Assembly (NCBI RefSeq): GCF_014638845.1
Contig: NZ_BMFP01000001.1
Span: 779,566 to 843,565, forward strand
Reading direction: 5' to 3'
Origin: Pontibacter amylolyticus
GTDB taxonomy: Bacteria > Bacteroidota > Bacteroidia > Cytophagales > Hymenobacteraceae
Length of the DNA: 64,000 bases
Shown: positions 17,588 through 25,177 of the stretch, one piece after another
Numbering within the stretch: position 1 is the first letter of the stretch
Layout of the letters: every line of letters starts with the position of its first letter
The notes under the pieces: model-generated
Told to the model about the DNA's origin: nothing
What the model saw: only the letters and a program-made list of their open reading frames with translations
Databases searched by the model: none
Program-made: the position numbers and the translations under genes

Positions 17588-18523
17588 ATGAGTAATTCTA
17601 TTCCTACTACCCCTTTGCACACACCCGTGCTGTTAATCATATTCAATAGAGCTCATACCACACAACAAGTATTCGACCGTATCCGCCAGGTAAAGCCAGC
17701 GCGACTCTATGTAGCCGCCGACGGCCCGCGACCTGGCGTGGAGACAGATATAGCCAAATGCGCCGAGACCCGCCGCATTGTAGAACAAGTGGACTGGGAC
17801 TGCGAAGTGAAAACGCTTTTCCAGGAGAAAAACCTGAAGTGTGGTGTAGCTCCTGCTACGGCGATCAGCTGGTTCTTTGAGCATGAAGAGTCCGGCATTA
17901 TCCTGGAAGACGACTGCGTTCCTTCCAAAAGCTTCTTCTGGTTCTGCCAGGAGCTACTCGAGAAGTACAAGCATGATACGCGCATCATGCACATCAGCGG
18001 CAACAACTACCTGAATGGCTGGCGCCGGGACAATGACTACTCGTACTACTTCTCGAACAAAGTGAACGCCTGGGGCTGGGCCACCTGGCGCAGGGCCTGG
18101 CAGCTCTTCGACTTTAACCTGAAAGCCTACCCGGAATTGAAGGAAAAAGGTTACCTGAAAGGGCTGTTCCTGAACAAGTTTGAAGAAACTTACCGTTTGA
18201 GCAAGCTCGAGGAGGCGTTCGCCAGCATTTCGAACGGCGACATCTGGGACTACCAGTGGGAGTTTACGGTATACAGCAACTCAGGACTCTGCATTGTGCC
18301 GGAGGTAAACCTCGTGCGCAACATCGGCTTCGGAGAAGACGCCACGCACACGTTCAACACCCACGATAACAAGGCACAGATCAAGGAGAATGAGATCGCC
18401 TTCCCGCTGCGCCACCCTCGTTTTGTGGTACGCGACATTGAGTCAGACACGAAGAACTTCAATCACCTGATCAAGGGCAAGGTAAGTTCAAAGCTCAAAA
18501 GCATTCTGAGTTTTAATTTGTAA
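17588..18523 (+). CDS. GT2-like nucleotide-sugar transferase (HlpA-like family)
   Basis: This 311-residue soluble protein has an N-terminal nucleotide-binding region starting TPVLLIIFNRAHTTQQVFD. The metal-binding acid cluster GIILEDDCVPS lies at about 96-106 (DxD type), and NKVNAWGWATWRRAW near 157-171 is characteristic of this family, often misnamed hemolysin-like HlpA. It probably transfers one sugar of the repeat unit. The gene lies between the polymerase-like gene and a canonical GT2 gene on the same strand. Confidence 0.8.
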   Translation: MSNSIPTTPLHTPVLLIIFNRAHTTQQVFDRIRQVKPARLYVAADGPRPGVETDIAKCAETRRIVEQVDWDCEVKTLFQEKNLKCGVAPATAISWFFEHEESGIILEDDCVPSKSFFWFCQELLEKYKHDTRIMHISGNNYLNGWRRDNDYSYYFSNKVNAWGWATWRRAWQLFDFNLKAYPELKEKGYLKGLFLNKFEETYRLSKLEEAFASISNGDIWDYQWEFTVYSNSGLCIVPEVNLVRNIGFGEDATHTFNTHDNKAQIKENEIAFPLRHPRFVVRDIESDTKNFNHLIKGKVSSKLKSILSFNL

Positions 18524-18634
18524 AACAATCCAATAACAACTTTCCTGATTTTCGTACATAGTGCAGTCGACACAGCCCAACTGAAAGGCTGACTACACTA
18601 TCTGCACCTATTATCAGATTCACATTTGAACTAT

Positions 18635-19474
18635 ATGATCAGCATCATCATACCTGTATTTAACAGAAAAGAATATACCCGGGAGTGCCTCCTTTCTTTA
18701 GGCAAGCAAACAGACCAGCGTTTTAAGGTGGTTATTGTGGACGATGGCTCCACAGATGGCACGGAAGACATGCTGCGGCAGGAATTTCCGGAAGTGGAAG
18801 TACTCAAGGGCAGTGGCAGCCTGTTCTGGACGGCCGGCGTGAACATGGGCATCCGGCACGCCCTGAAGCAAGGCGCTCAGCTTATCATGACCATGAACAA
18901 CGATGTGGTCACGGATGAGCACCTGATAGAGAAAATGTACTACTGGCATGAGCAAAAGCCCGAGGCCCTTTTGGGAGCGCTCGAACTGGACGCGAATACG
19001 CAACAGCCTATCTTTGGAGGCGAGCGCTTGAACTGGCTGCTGAACACCATTGAAGAAGTACTGCCTACCCTGCCGAAAGATGAGCAAAAAGGACTGCATG
19101 CTGTCACCCACCTGCCTGGCAGAGGCTTGCTTATACCCCGGGTGGTGATCGAAAAGATAGGGCTCTTCGACCAGGACCGCTTCCCGCATTACATTGCCGA
19201 CTACGACTATACCCACACGGCCAGAAGAGCAGGATTTGAGCTGTATGTGAACTATGACGCCCGACTGCTCACCTACCCGGAAGAAAGCGGAGAACGCCAG
19301 ATCAGGAGCGACAAGAACTTTAAGAATTACTACAAGCACCTGTTCGACCTGAAGGGCGGCGGCAACCTGCGGGACTTCACAAGGTTTACCCTGAAGAACT
19401 GCCCTGCTCCTTACATCCCGTTTCACCTGGCAAACGGCTATACGCGCAGGCTGTTCGGGTATTTTTTGAAATAA
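18635..19474 (+). CDS. Glycosyltransferase, GT2 family
   Basis: This 279-residue GT-A enzyme begins MISIIIPVFNRKEYTRECL, with VVIVDDGSTDGT near 34-45 and the DxD-equivalent MTMNNDVVTD near 90. Rhamnosyltransferase-like features include a GRGLLIPR loop and HYIADYDYTHTARRAG. I chose the ATG at 18635; an in-frame TTG nine bases upstream is also possible. It is followed closely by the first beta-helix gene, so they may be co-transcribed. Confidence 0.87.
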   Translation: MISIIIPVFNRKEYTRECLLSLGKQTDQRFKVVIVDDGSTDGTEDMLRQEFPEVEVLKGSGSLFWTAGVNMGIRHALKQGAQLIMTMNNDVVTDEHLIEKMYYWHEQKPEALLGALELDANTQQPIFGGERLNWLLNTIEEVLPTLPKDEQKGLHAVTHLPGRGLLIPRVVIEKIGLFDQDRFPHYIADYDYTHTARRAGFELYVNYDARLLTYPEESGERQIRSDKNFKNYYKHLFDLKGGGNLRDFTRFTLKNCPAPYIPFHLANGYTRRLFGYFLK

Positions 19475-19483
19475 CACTCCCTG

Positions 19484-20767
19484 ATGCACCAGGCCGTTGA
19501 TTTGAAGAAAGGATTTCCATACCTCATAATACTAAGCATTGCTATTCCCCTGGCGGTAGTAGCAATGCTTTTTGCTTATTATTATACCCAGGGGCACCTG
19601 CCTGGTGCAAAAAGAAGTGCCAAAGCCACAACAGTCGGCTACGACGACCCGATCGTGATCACAAAGAGGGGCACTTATTCCGGCAACTGGGAATCAAGGG
19701 ACTCTGAGGTGCCGGCTGTGGAAATCAGGACATCGGAGCCCGTCATCATCGAGAACTCCAACATACGGGGCGCCGGCTACCTGATCAAAAGCTGGGGACA
19801 TGCGGCCAACATCACTGTCAGAAACACCAGGGGTTACGGCCTTCCCCCCACCCCTTGGATTCTGTATGAGAAGCCCCGGCGCTTTCTGATCGTGAACGAT
19901 TTCAAACATGTGGTGGTAGAGAACTGCTACCTGGAGAACACGGCCGGCATTTACATCGGAGACGCCTACAAGGGCAATGGCAGTCCGGACAACACCATCA
20001 AGATCCGTTACAACGTGGCAAAGAACATCGACGGGCGCATTTATGAGGGTTGGTACCGGTCACAGTTTGTGCAGTTCAATTTCCGGAACCCGATCCAGCA
20101 TGCTGAGATCGCCTGGAACGAGGTGATCAACGAGCCGAACAAATCGCTGGTGGAGGATAATATCAACCTGTCTAACTCACGCGGTACACCGGCCTCTCCC
20201 ATCCGCATCCATAACAACTACATCCAGGGAGCCTATCCCTACCCGGCCCACAGCAAGGAGTTCTCAGGCGGCGGCATTATTGCAGACTCCTGGTACGAGG
20301 ATGGCATGGGCGACCCGAAAAAGGTGGCCACTGCCTATGTGAAGGTATACGACAACCAGACGGTGAACCTGGGCAACTACAACTACGCCATCGCGGGCGG
20401 CAATAACATCGAGGTGTTTAACAACCGGGCTGTTACATCTGCCCGCTTTGAGAATGGAGACAAGTTTAAGATGTGGACCCAGGGGCTGTACGGCTACGAC
20501 TTCTACAAAAAGAATTCCACCTTCAACAATACCTTCCATAGCAACGTGATCGGAATCATGGGACAGGATAGCAGGAACGACAAGCATTATTTTCCGGACG
20601 GGACCGTGCGCGAACACAGCAACACCTTCCTGAAAGGCGAGATTACGAAGCAAAACGAGCGGGCCGAGTACCAGATGTGGAAGTCGAAGCTTGCGGATAA
20701 TAACATCCAGCTTGGTCCCGCTCCGGCTCAACTTAAAAGGCCTGTTGCACCGACAGCTATCCAATAG
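19484..20767 (+). CDS. Membrane-anchored right-handed beta-helix protein of the EPS locus
   Basis: This 427-residue protein has one N-terminal membrane segment (about 13-34) without an obvious cleavage site. A parallel beta-helix region of about 350 residues follows, rich in Asn ladders such as IRGAGYLIKSWG and NNYIQGAYP. It closely resembles, at roughly 70% identity by eye, the N-terminal 400 residues of the T9SS-exported protein at 21411-24026, but it lacks PA14 modules and a sorting domain. Beta-helix proteins in polysaccharide loci are usually lyases, epimerases or hydrolases. Which of these applies is unknown. The gene begins 9 bp after the GT2 gene, so it belongs to that operon. Confidence 0.75.
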   Translation: MHQAVDLKKGFPYLIILSIAIPLAVVAMLFAYYYTQGHLPGAKRSAKATTVGYDDPIVITKRGTYSGNWESRDSEVPAVEIRTSEPVIIENSNIRGAGYLIKSWGHAANITVRNTRGYGLPPTPWILYEKPRRFLIVNDFKHVVVENCYLENTAGIYIGDAYKGNGSPDNTIKIRYNVAKNIDGRIYEGWYRSQFVQFNFRNPIQHAEIAWNEVINEPNKSLVEDNINLSNSRGTPASPIRIHNNYIQGAYPYPAHSKEFSGGGIIADSWYEDGMGDPKKVATAYVKVYDNQTVNLGNYNYAIAGGNNIEVFNNRAVTSARFENGDKFKMWTQGLYGYDFYKKNSTFNNTFHSNVIGIMGQDSRNDKHYFPDGTVREHSNTFLKGEITKQNERAEYQMWKSKLADNNIQLGPAPAQLKRPVAPTAIQ

Positions 20768-21410
20768 CGGGTAAATCTGCCAACAGGCGTCTGATGCATT
20801 TCAACGAGGGGTCATCCCCGTCATTACTAACGTAAGCAATCCCAATCACCCTCTCTACTAAAGCCCGAAGCATTTTAGAAAGCTGTCAATTCAGCGTTAT
20901 AACACCTTTAAAAAACTAAAGTACACAAGTCACATTATTAAATATATTATATTTAATATATTTACCAGTTTTGTATACTTTGGTCTCTTTCCCTAAGCTA
21001 GTATTCTATATTCATAATCAGTAATTACTAATTTATTTATAATTTGTATTGATATTATATTATTATTAATATTGTATTTTTTAAATTTATGTAACCTTTT
21101 TTAATTACTCATTAAGCACACAAACCCCTTTAAAACGAACTAAACACACTATTCACTTATGTTGACAATTTAAATATTTCAAGTACTTATGATTTATTCA
21201 AGAATAAATCAAAAAAGACTGGTTTTTCTAAAAAATTCCGACTTATATTTGCAACAACTTATATATGAACATACACGCTTCGGTTCGCCAAGCTTAATAT
21301 TTTCATAAAAAGCAACAGGCGGCACATCTGCTTCTGCAACAGAAAACGGGAACAAGCCTGGTGCCTTATAAGGAGTACATTTTTTAATTTTTCAACTTTT
21401 AGCCAAAAAG
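20768..21410. other. 643-bp AT-rich spacer between beta-helix paralogues
   Basis: There is no gene here. The DNA is much more AT-rich than its surroundings, with long runs of TAATATATTATATTTAATA type around 20936-21080. A short hairpin (ACGAGGGGTCATCCCCGT, about 20803-20820) follows the first gene without a T-run. A good -7 element lies at 21244-21251, giving the second paralogue its own promoter and a leader of about 155 nt. Confidence 0.7.
21244..21251 (+). promoter_or_regulatory. Candidate Bacteroidota promoter (-7 TATATTTG)
   Basis: TATATTTG matches the TAnnTTTG -7 consensus exactly and sits at the end of the AT-rich spacer, about 160 bp before the T9SS beta-helix gene. The -33 element is not clear. 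Confidence 0.5.
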
Positions 21411-24026
21411 ATGAATACATTTTCCACTCAGGAGACTAAGTGGACGGGGACAACTCTGTCTGCTCTTATTCTCACACTCGTAGCCTTTCTATTCTCGACA
21501 GGTTTCGTTAACGCCCAGACTTACAGCGGGCCATTAGTAATCACAAAAGGAGGTACTTACACAGGCAACTGGGAATCAAGAGATTCTGAGGTAGCTGCTG
21601 TTGATGTTCGTACATCCGAACCTGTAACCATCGTTAACTCAAACATCCGTGGTGCCGGTTATCTGATCAAAAGCTGGGGCTATGCCGCCAACATCACCGT
21701 CAAAAACACAAAAGGCTACGGCCTCACCCCTACTCCTTTCAGGGATTACAAGAAACCACGTCGTTTCTTAACTGTAAACAACTTCAAGAACGTTATTGTA
21801 GAGAACTGCTACCTGGAGGGCACGGCCGGCATTTATGTAGGCACGCGTTATGAAGGTGACGGATCTGCTAACAATACGGTAAAAATACGCTACAACAAGG
21901 CCAAGAACATTGACGGACGTGTATACGGCGGTCAGCGCGAGCACTCGCAGTTCGCTCAGTTCAACTACCGTGGCAACCTGCCACACGCCGAAATTGCCTG
22001 GAACGAAATCATCAACGAGCCAAACAATTCGCTGGTAGAAGACAACATCAACCTGTCAAACTCACGCGGTACTTCCGCTTCTCCAATCCGAGTTCATAAC
22101 AACTACATCCAGGGTGCTTACCCGATACCTGCTACAGAAACCAAATTCTCAGGAGGCGGTATCATCGCGGACTCATGGTACCAGGATGGTATGGGTGATC
22201 CGGCTGCTGTAGCTACTGCTTACGTGAAGGTATACGACAACCAGACCGTGAACATCGGCAACTACAACTACGCTATTGCAGGCGGTAACAACATCGAGGT
22301 ATACAACAACCGTGGTGTGAACTCTGGCTTGTTTGACGACGGCACTCGCGTGAACACGCACAACGTAGGCCTCTACGGCTATGACTACTACAAGAAAGGC
22401 GCTACTTTCAATGCCGTAATGCGCAATAACGTGACGGGTGTTATGAGCCAGGGCAGCCTGTTCGACAAAAACTACTTCCCGGACGGTCTTGTTAAAAACG
22501 AGAACAACCCATATGTTGGTGTTATCATCACAAAGCAGCACGAAAAGAACGAATACGCTGCCTGGTTGAACAAGCTTAGCAGCAACGGCATCATACTGGG
22601 TCCAAACGGTTCAGCTCCAGTTACTTCACCTACACAACCAACGCAGGATCCGATAGCTACGGCTCCCGTTGACGAGGCACCAACTTCAGGAACCACTGGT
22701 ACGGCAACAGGTACTACTGGTACTGGCAAGATCACCCGCGACTTCTGGAGCAACGTACACGGGTCAACCGTAAGCGTGATCCCGGTGAACACCAACCCAA
22801 CTTCTTCAAGCACACTGACCTCTTTTGAGGCGCCGGGCGGCCAGGGCAACAACTACGGCCAGCGCATCCGCGGCTACGTGACGGCCCCTGCTTCAGGCCA
22901 GTACACCTTCTGGATCGCCGCCGACGACGTGGCCGAGCTGTACCTGAGCACGTCAGAGGACCCGACCAAGAAGACGCGCATCGCCCTTTCCAGCACCTGG
23001 ACCAACCCGCGCGAGTGGACCAAGACGGCAGGACAGCAGTCCGCCAAGATCACCCTGGAGGCCGGCAAGCGCTACTACATCGAGGCGCTGATGCTGCAGG
23101 GCGGCGGCGGCGACAACCTGGCCGTGGGCTGGCAGCTGCCGAACGGCGCCATGGAGCGGCCGATCGCCAGCAACAGACTGTCTGAAATGGGAAGCGCTGC
23201 ACCTGTGGCTACCGCTCCTATTGCAACGATAACACCTGTAGGCAAGATCACCCGTGACTTCTGGAGCAACGTGCACGGTTCAACCGTGAGCGTGATCCCG
23301 GTGAACACCAAGCCTGCCTCCACCACTGAGCTGACTTCATTTGAAGCGCCGGGCGGCCAGGGCAACAACTACGGCCAGCGCATCCGCGGCTACGTGACGG
23401 CCCCTGCTTCAGGCCAGTACACCTTCTGGATCGCCGCCGACGACGTGGCCGAGCTGTACCTGAGCACGTCAGAGGACCCGACCAAGAAGACGCGCATCGC
23501 CCTTTCCAGCACCTGGACCAACCCGCGCGAGTGGACCAAGACGGCAGGACAGCAGTCCGCCAAGATCACCCTGGAGGCCGGCAAGCGCTACTACATCGAG
23601 GCGCTGATGCTGCAGGGCGGCGGCGGCGACAACCTGGCCGTGGGCTGGCAGCTGCCGAACGGCGCCATGGAGCGCCCGATCGCTGCAAACAGACTGTCTC
23701 CAATCGAGACACTGATTGCTTCCTCTTCTTCAGCACTTACTGCTGAGACAACTGATACAAACATCAGCTTCGAAAAAGTAAGCGCCTACCCTAACCCATT
23801 CAACGATGTGGTAACACTCGACCTGGGCAAAGAGGAGATCAAACTGCAGGAAGTTGTAATCCTGGACCAGGCTGGTACAGTGGTATACAAGGAGGAAAAC
23901 CTGAAGGTAGAGAACAACAAGCTGGTGATGAACCTGGCTGCTACCGGACTAAGAGCAGGTCTGTACTTCCTGAAGTATACTGACAACGCCGGCAAAAGCG
24001 CTACGATCAAGCTGATCAAAGAGTAA
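21411..24026 (+). CDS. T9SS-exported beta-helix protein with two PA14 domains
   Basis: This 871-residue secreted protein has a signal peptide (1-36, ending VNAQ). The beta-helix domain (about 38-395) is paralogous to the preceding gene product. A Thr/Pro/Gly-rich linker (400-437) is followed by two PA14 modules (about 439-592 and 611-764). A C-terminal T9SS type A sorting domain (about 790-871) starts AYPNPFNDVVTL and ends ATIKLIKE. PA14 modules usually bind carbohydrate, so the protein may dock on the cell's own polymer and modify or organise it. The PA14 DNA has extreme GC at third positions and the two copies share 329 identical bases. A strong terminator follows the gene. Confidence 0.85.
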   Translation: MNTFSTQETKWTGTTLSALILTLVAFLFSTGFVNAQTYSGPLVITKGGTYTGNWESRDSEVAAVDVRTSEPVTIVNSNIRGAGYLIKSWGYAANITVKNTKGYGLTPTPFRDYKKPRRFLTVNNFKNVIVENCYLEGTAGIYVGTRYEGDGSANNTVKIRYNKAKNIDGRVYGGQREHSQFAQFNYRGNLPHAEIAWNEIINEPNNSLVEDNINLSNSRGTSASPIRVHNNYIQGAYPIPATETKFSGGGIIADSWYQDGMGDPAAVATAYVKVYDNQTVNIGNYNYAIAGGNNIEVYNNRGVNSGLFDDGTRVNTHNVGLYGYDYYKKGATFNAVMRNNVTGVMSQGSLFDKNYFPDGLVKNENNPYVGVIITKQHEKNEYAAWLNKLSSNGIILGPNGSAPVTSPTQPTQDPIATAPVDEAPTSGTTGTATGTTGTGKITRDFWSNVHGSTVSVIPVNTNPTSSSTLTSFEAPGGQGNNYGQRIRGYVTAPASGQYTFWIAADDVAELYLSTSEDPTKKTRIALSSTWTNPREWTKTAGQQSAKITLEAGKRYYIEALMLQGGGGDNLAVGWQLPNGAMERPIASNRLSEMGSAAPVATAPIATITPVGKITRDFWSNVHGSTVSVIPVNTKPASTTELTSFEAPGGQGNNYGQRIRGYVTAPASGQYTFWIAADDVAELYLSTSEDPTKKTRIALSSTWTNPREWTKTAGQQSAKITLEAGKRYYIEALMLQGGGGDNLAVGWQLPNGAMERPIAANRLSPIETLIASSSSALTAETTDTNISFEKVSAYPNPFNDVVTLDLGKEEIKLQEVVILDQAGTVVYKEENLKVENNKLVMNLAATGLRAGLYFLKYTDNAGKSATIKLIKE
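22830..23158 (+). repeat. Identical 329-bp direct repeat, copy 1 (PA14 module)
   Basis: This segment of the first PA14 module is base-for-base identical to 23346-23674, an offset of 516 bp, with no synonymous differences. Flanking parts of the two modules differ at scattered positions. The pattern indicates very recent duplication or gene conversion. Confidence 0.92.
23346..23674 (+). repeat. Identical 329-bp direct repeat, copy 2 (PA14 module)
   Basis: This is the second copy of the identical block, in the second PA14 module. The first mismatch after the block is at 23675 (C here, G at 23159). Confidence 0.92.
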
Positions 24027-24113
24027 GCATTTCTTACCAAACGGATCTTCCCTGAGTTGATCAAGGGACAGAAACAATAGAAACCTGGCTTGGCCAAAGC
24101 TAGCCGGATAGAA

Positions 24114-24150
24114 AGAGGGGTGCAGGAAAACCTGCACCCCTCTTTTCTTT
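24114..24150 (+). terminator. Strong terminator after the T9SS beta-helix gene
   Basis: AGAGGGGTGCAGG pairs perfectly with CCTGCACCCCTCT around an AAAA loop and is followed by TTTTCTTT. It lies about 90 bp after the stop codon. Confidence 0.9.
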
Positions 24151-24260
24151 ATCATCCTGAAGCGAGGATTGGGTACGTTCCCTCAGAGCTCTTTTCTGCG
24201 GCCGGCACAGCAGAAGACCGCTATACTGTGCAAATGCCTTACCGGAGTATAACTCATTAA

Positions 24261-24322
24261 AAAACCTCCCGCCTTCGGAGATACATTGACTGTACCCCTT
24301 TCAGCAGGAGGTTTTCCTTTTA
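24261..24322. terminator. Bidirectional terminator-like hairpin between convergent genes
   Basis: AAAACCTCC (24261-24269) pairs with GGAGGTTTT (24307-24315). Both orientations end in a T-rich tail: CCTTTT on the plus strand, and a run of T on the minus strand, which serves the lipoprotein gene ending at 24360. The internal loop is long, about 37 bases. Confidence 0.55.
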
Positions 24323-24359
24323 CATAGCAGCCCTAAAGATCGGGATGCTTCATACGCTA

Positions 24360-24836
24360 CTACTTTTTACGGGTGAATCTCCAGGTATACACGCCTACTT
24401 TAGAAGTCGTTTTTTCCGACTCAGCGGCTTCTTCCGGGAAACCGGCCCAGGCCTTTTCTTCTGTCCAGGTCATTTGTGATTCTGAAACAGATGAAACGGT
24501 ATACTTTCCTCTATCGCTACCGCGCTGCAGCTCAATTACAGTAGAGTCGTTCGGGTCCGGGAAACTGTAGTTCATTACTTCTGGCTGACCTCCGGGCACG
24601 GTAACGGTTAATTGTTTGCCGTTAAAGCTAAAGTTCGTCTGATACTGCACTGAGTCTGTGAACATCACCTCATCATCCATGGAGTAGTACACTCGCTTGA
24701 TCATCGTGTTTGTCCAGTCGCCACGCATCTTTGCATCAATTTCTGAAACTGGTGGCTCTAATTTTTCATCTTTATCCTTGTCGCACGAGGTAAGAAAGAG
24801 GGCGAACAGTATTGGAATTATAAATAATTTTTTCAT
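24360..24836 (-). CDS. Small lipoprotein of unknown function (lipocalin-like size)
   Basis: This 158-residue lipoprotein starts MKKLFIIPILFALFLTSC, a clear type II signal ending at Cys18, followed by an acidic linker (DKDKDEKLEPP). The rest is beta-rich, with alternating strands such as RVYYSMDDEVMFTDSVQYQTNFSF and a C-terminal VYTWRFTRKK, like small lipocalin-type lipoproteins of Bacteroidota. I chose the ATG at 24836 because an in-frame start four codons upstream would precede the signal peptide. Its lower GC and isolated minus-strand position set it apart from the surrounding EPS genes. I cannot assign a function. Confidence 0.65.
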   Translation of the reverse strand: MKKLFIIPILFALFLTSCDKDKDEKLEPPVSEIDAKMRGDWTNTMIKRVYYSMDDEVMFTDSVQYQTNFSFNGKQLTVTVPGGQPEVMNYSFPDPNDSTVIELQRGSDRGKYTVSSVSESQMTWTEEKAWAGFPEEAAESEKTTSKVGVYTWRFTRKK

Positions 24837-25177
24837 AAAATAATACAATTAAATTTAGTAAAGGAATCTTAAATTTGATGTTAGGGTGTTTGGCTGGCGC
24901 AGAGTATTGGATGTTTTTCAAGCATAGTACGAACTACATTTAGTATGGTTTATCAAAAATCTCACATCTACAAAGTTTTACATGCAATCACATGATAATC
25001 AATGCATTATTAAAAAAATTTAAAATTTTAGACTGATCGTATACCTGGATCCGAGCAGGTCACCTGCCGCCGCCGGATAGTTATTGCCGGCTTCACCTGT
25101 CTGTACTTCATCCTCGCCCGGTATCCGTCATGTAGCATCGTACAGGCATTGTTCTTCAAGTTTTCAGTTCAATTGCA
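24837..25177. other. 341-bp spacer between lipoprotein and LamG gene
   Basis: This is AT-rich near the lipoprotein start, with no gene. No convincing -7 element for the lipoprotein and no clear terminator for the LamG gene were found. Confidence 0.5.
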
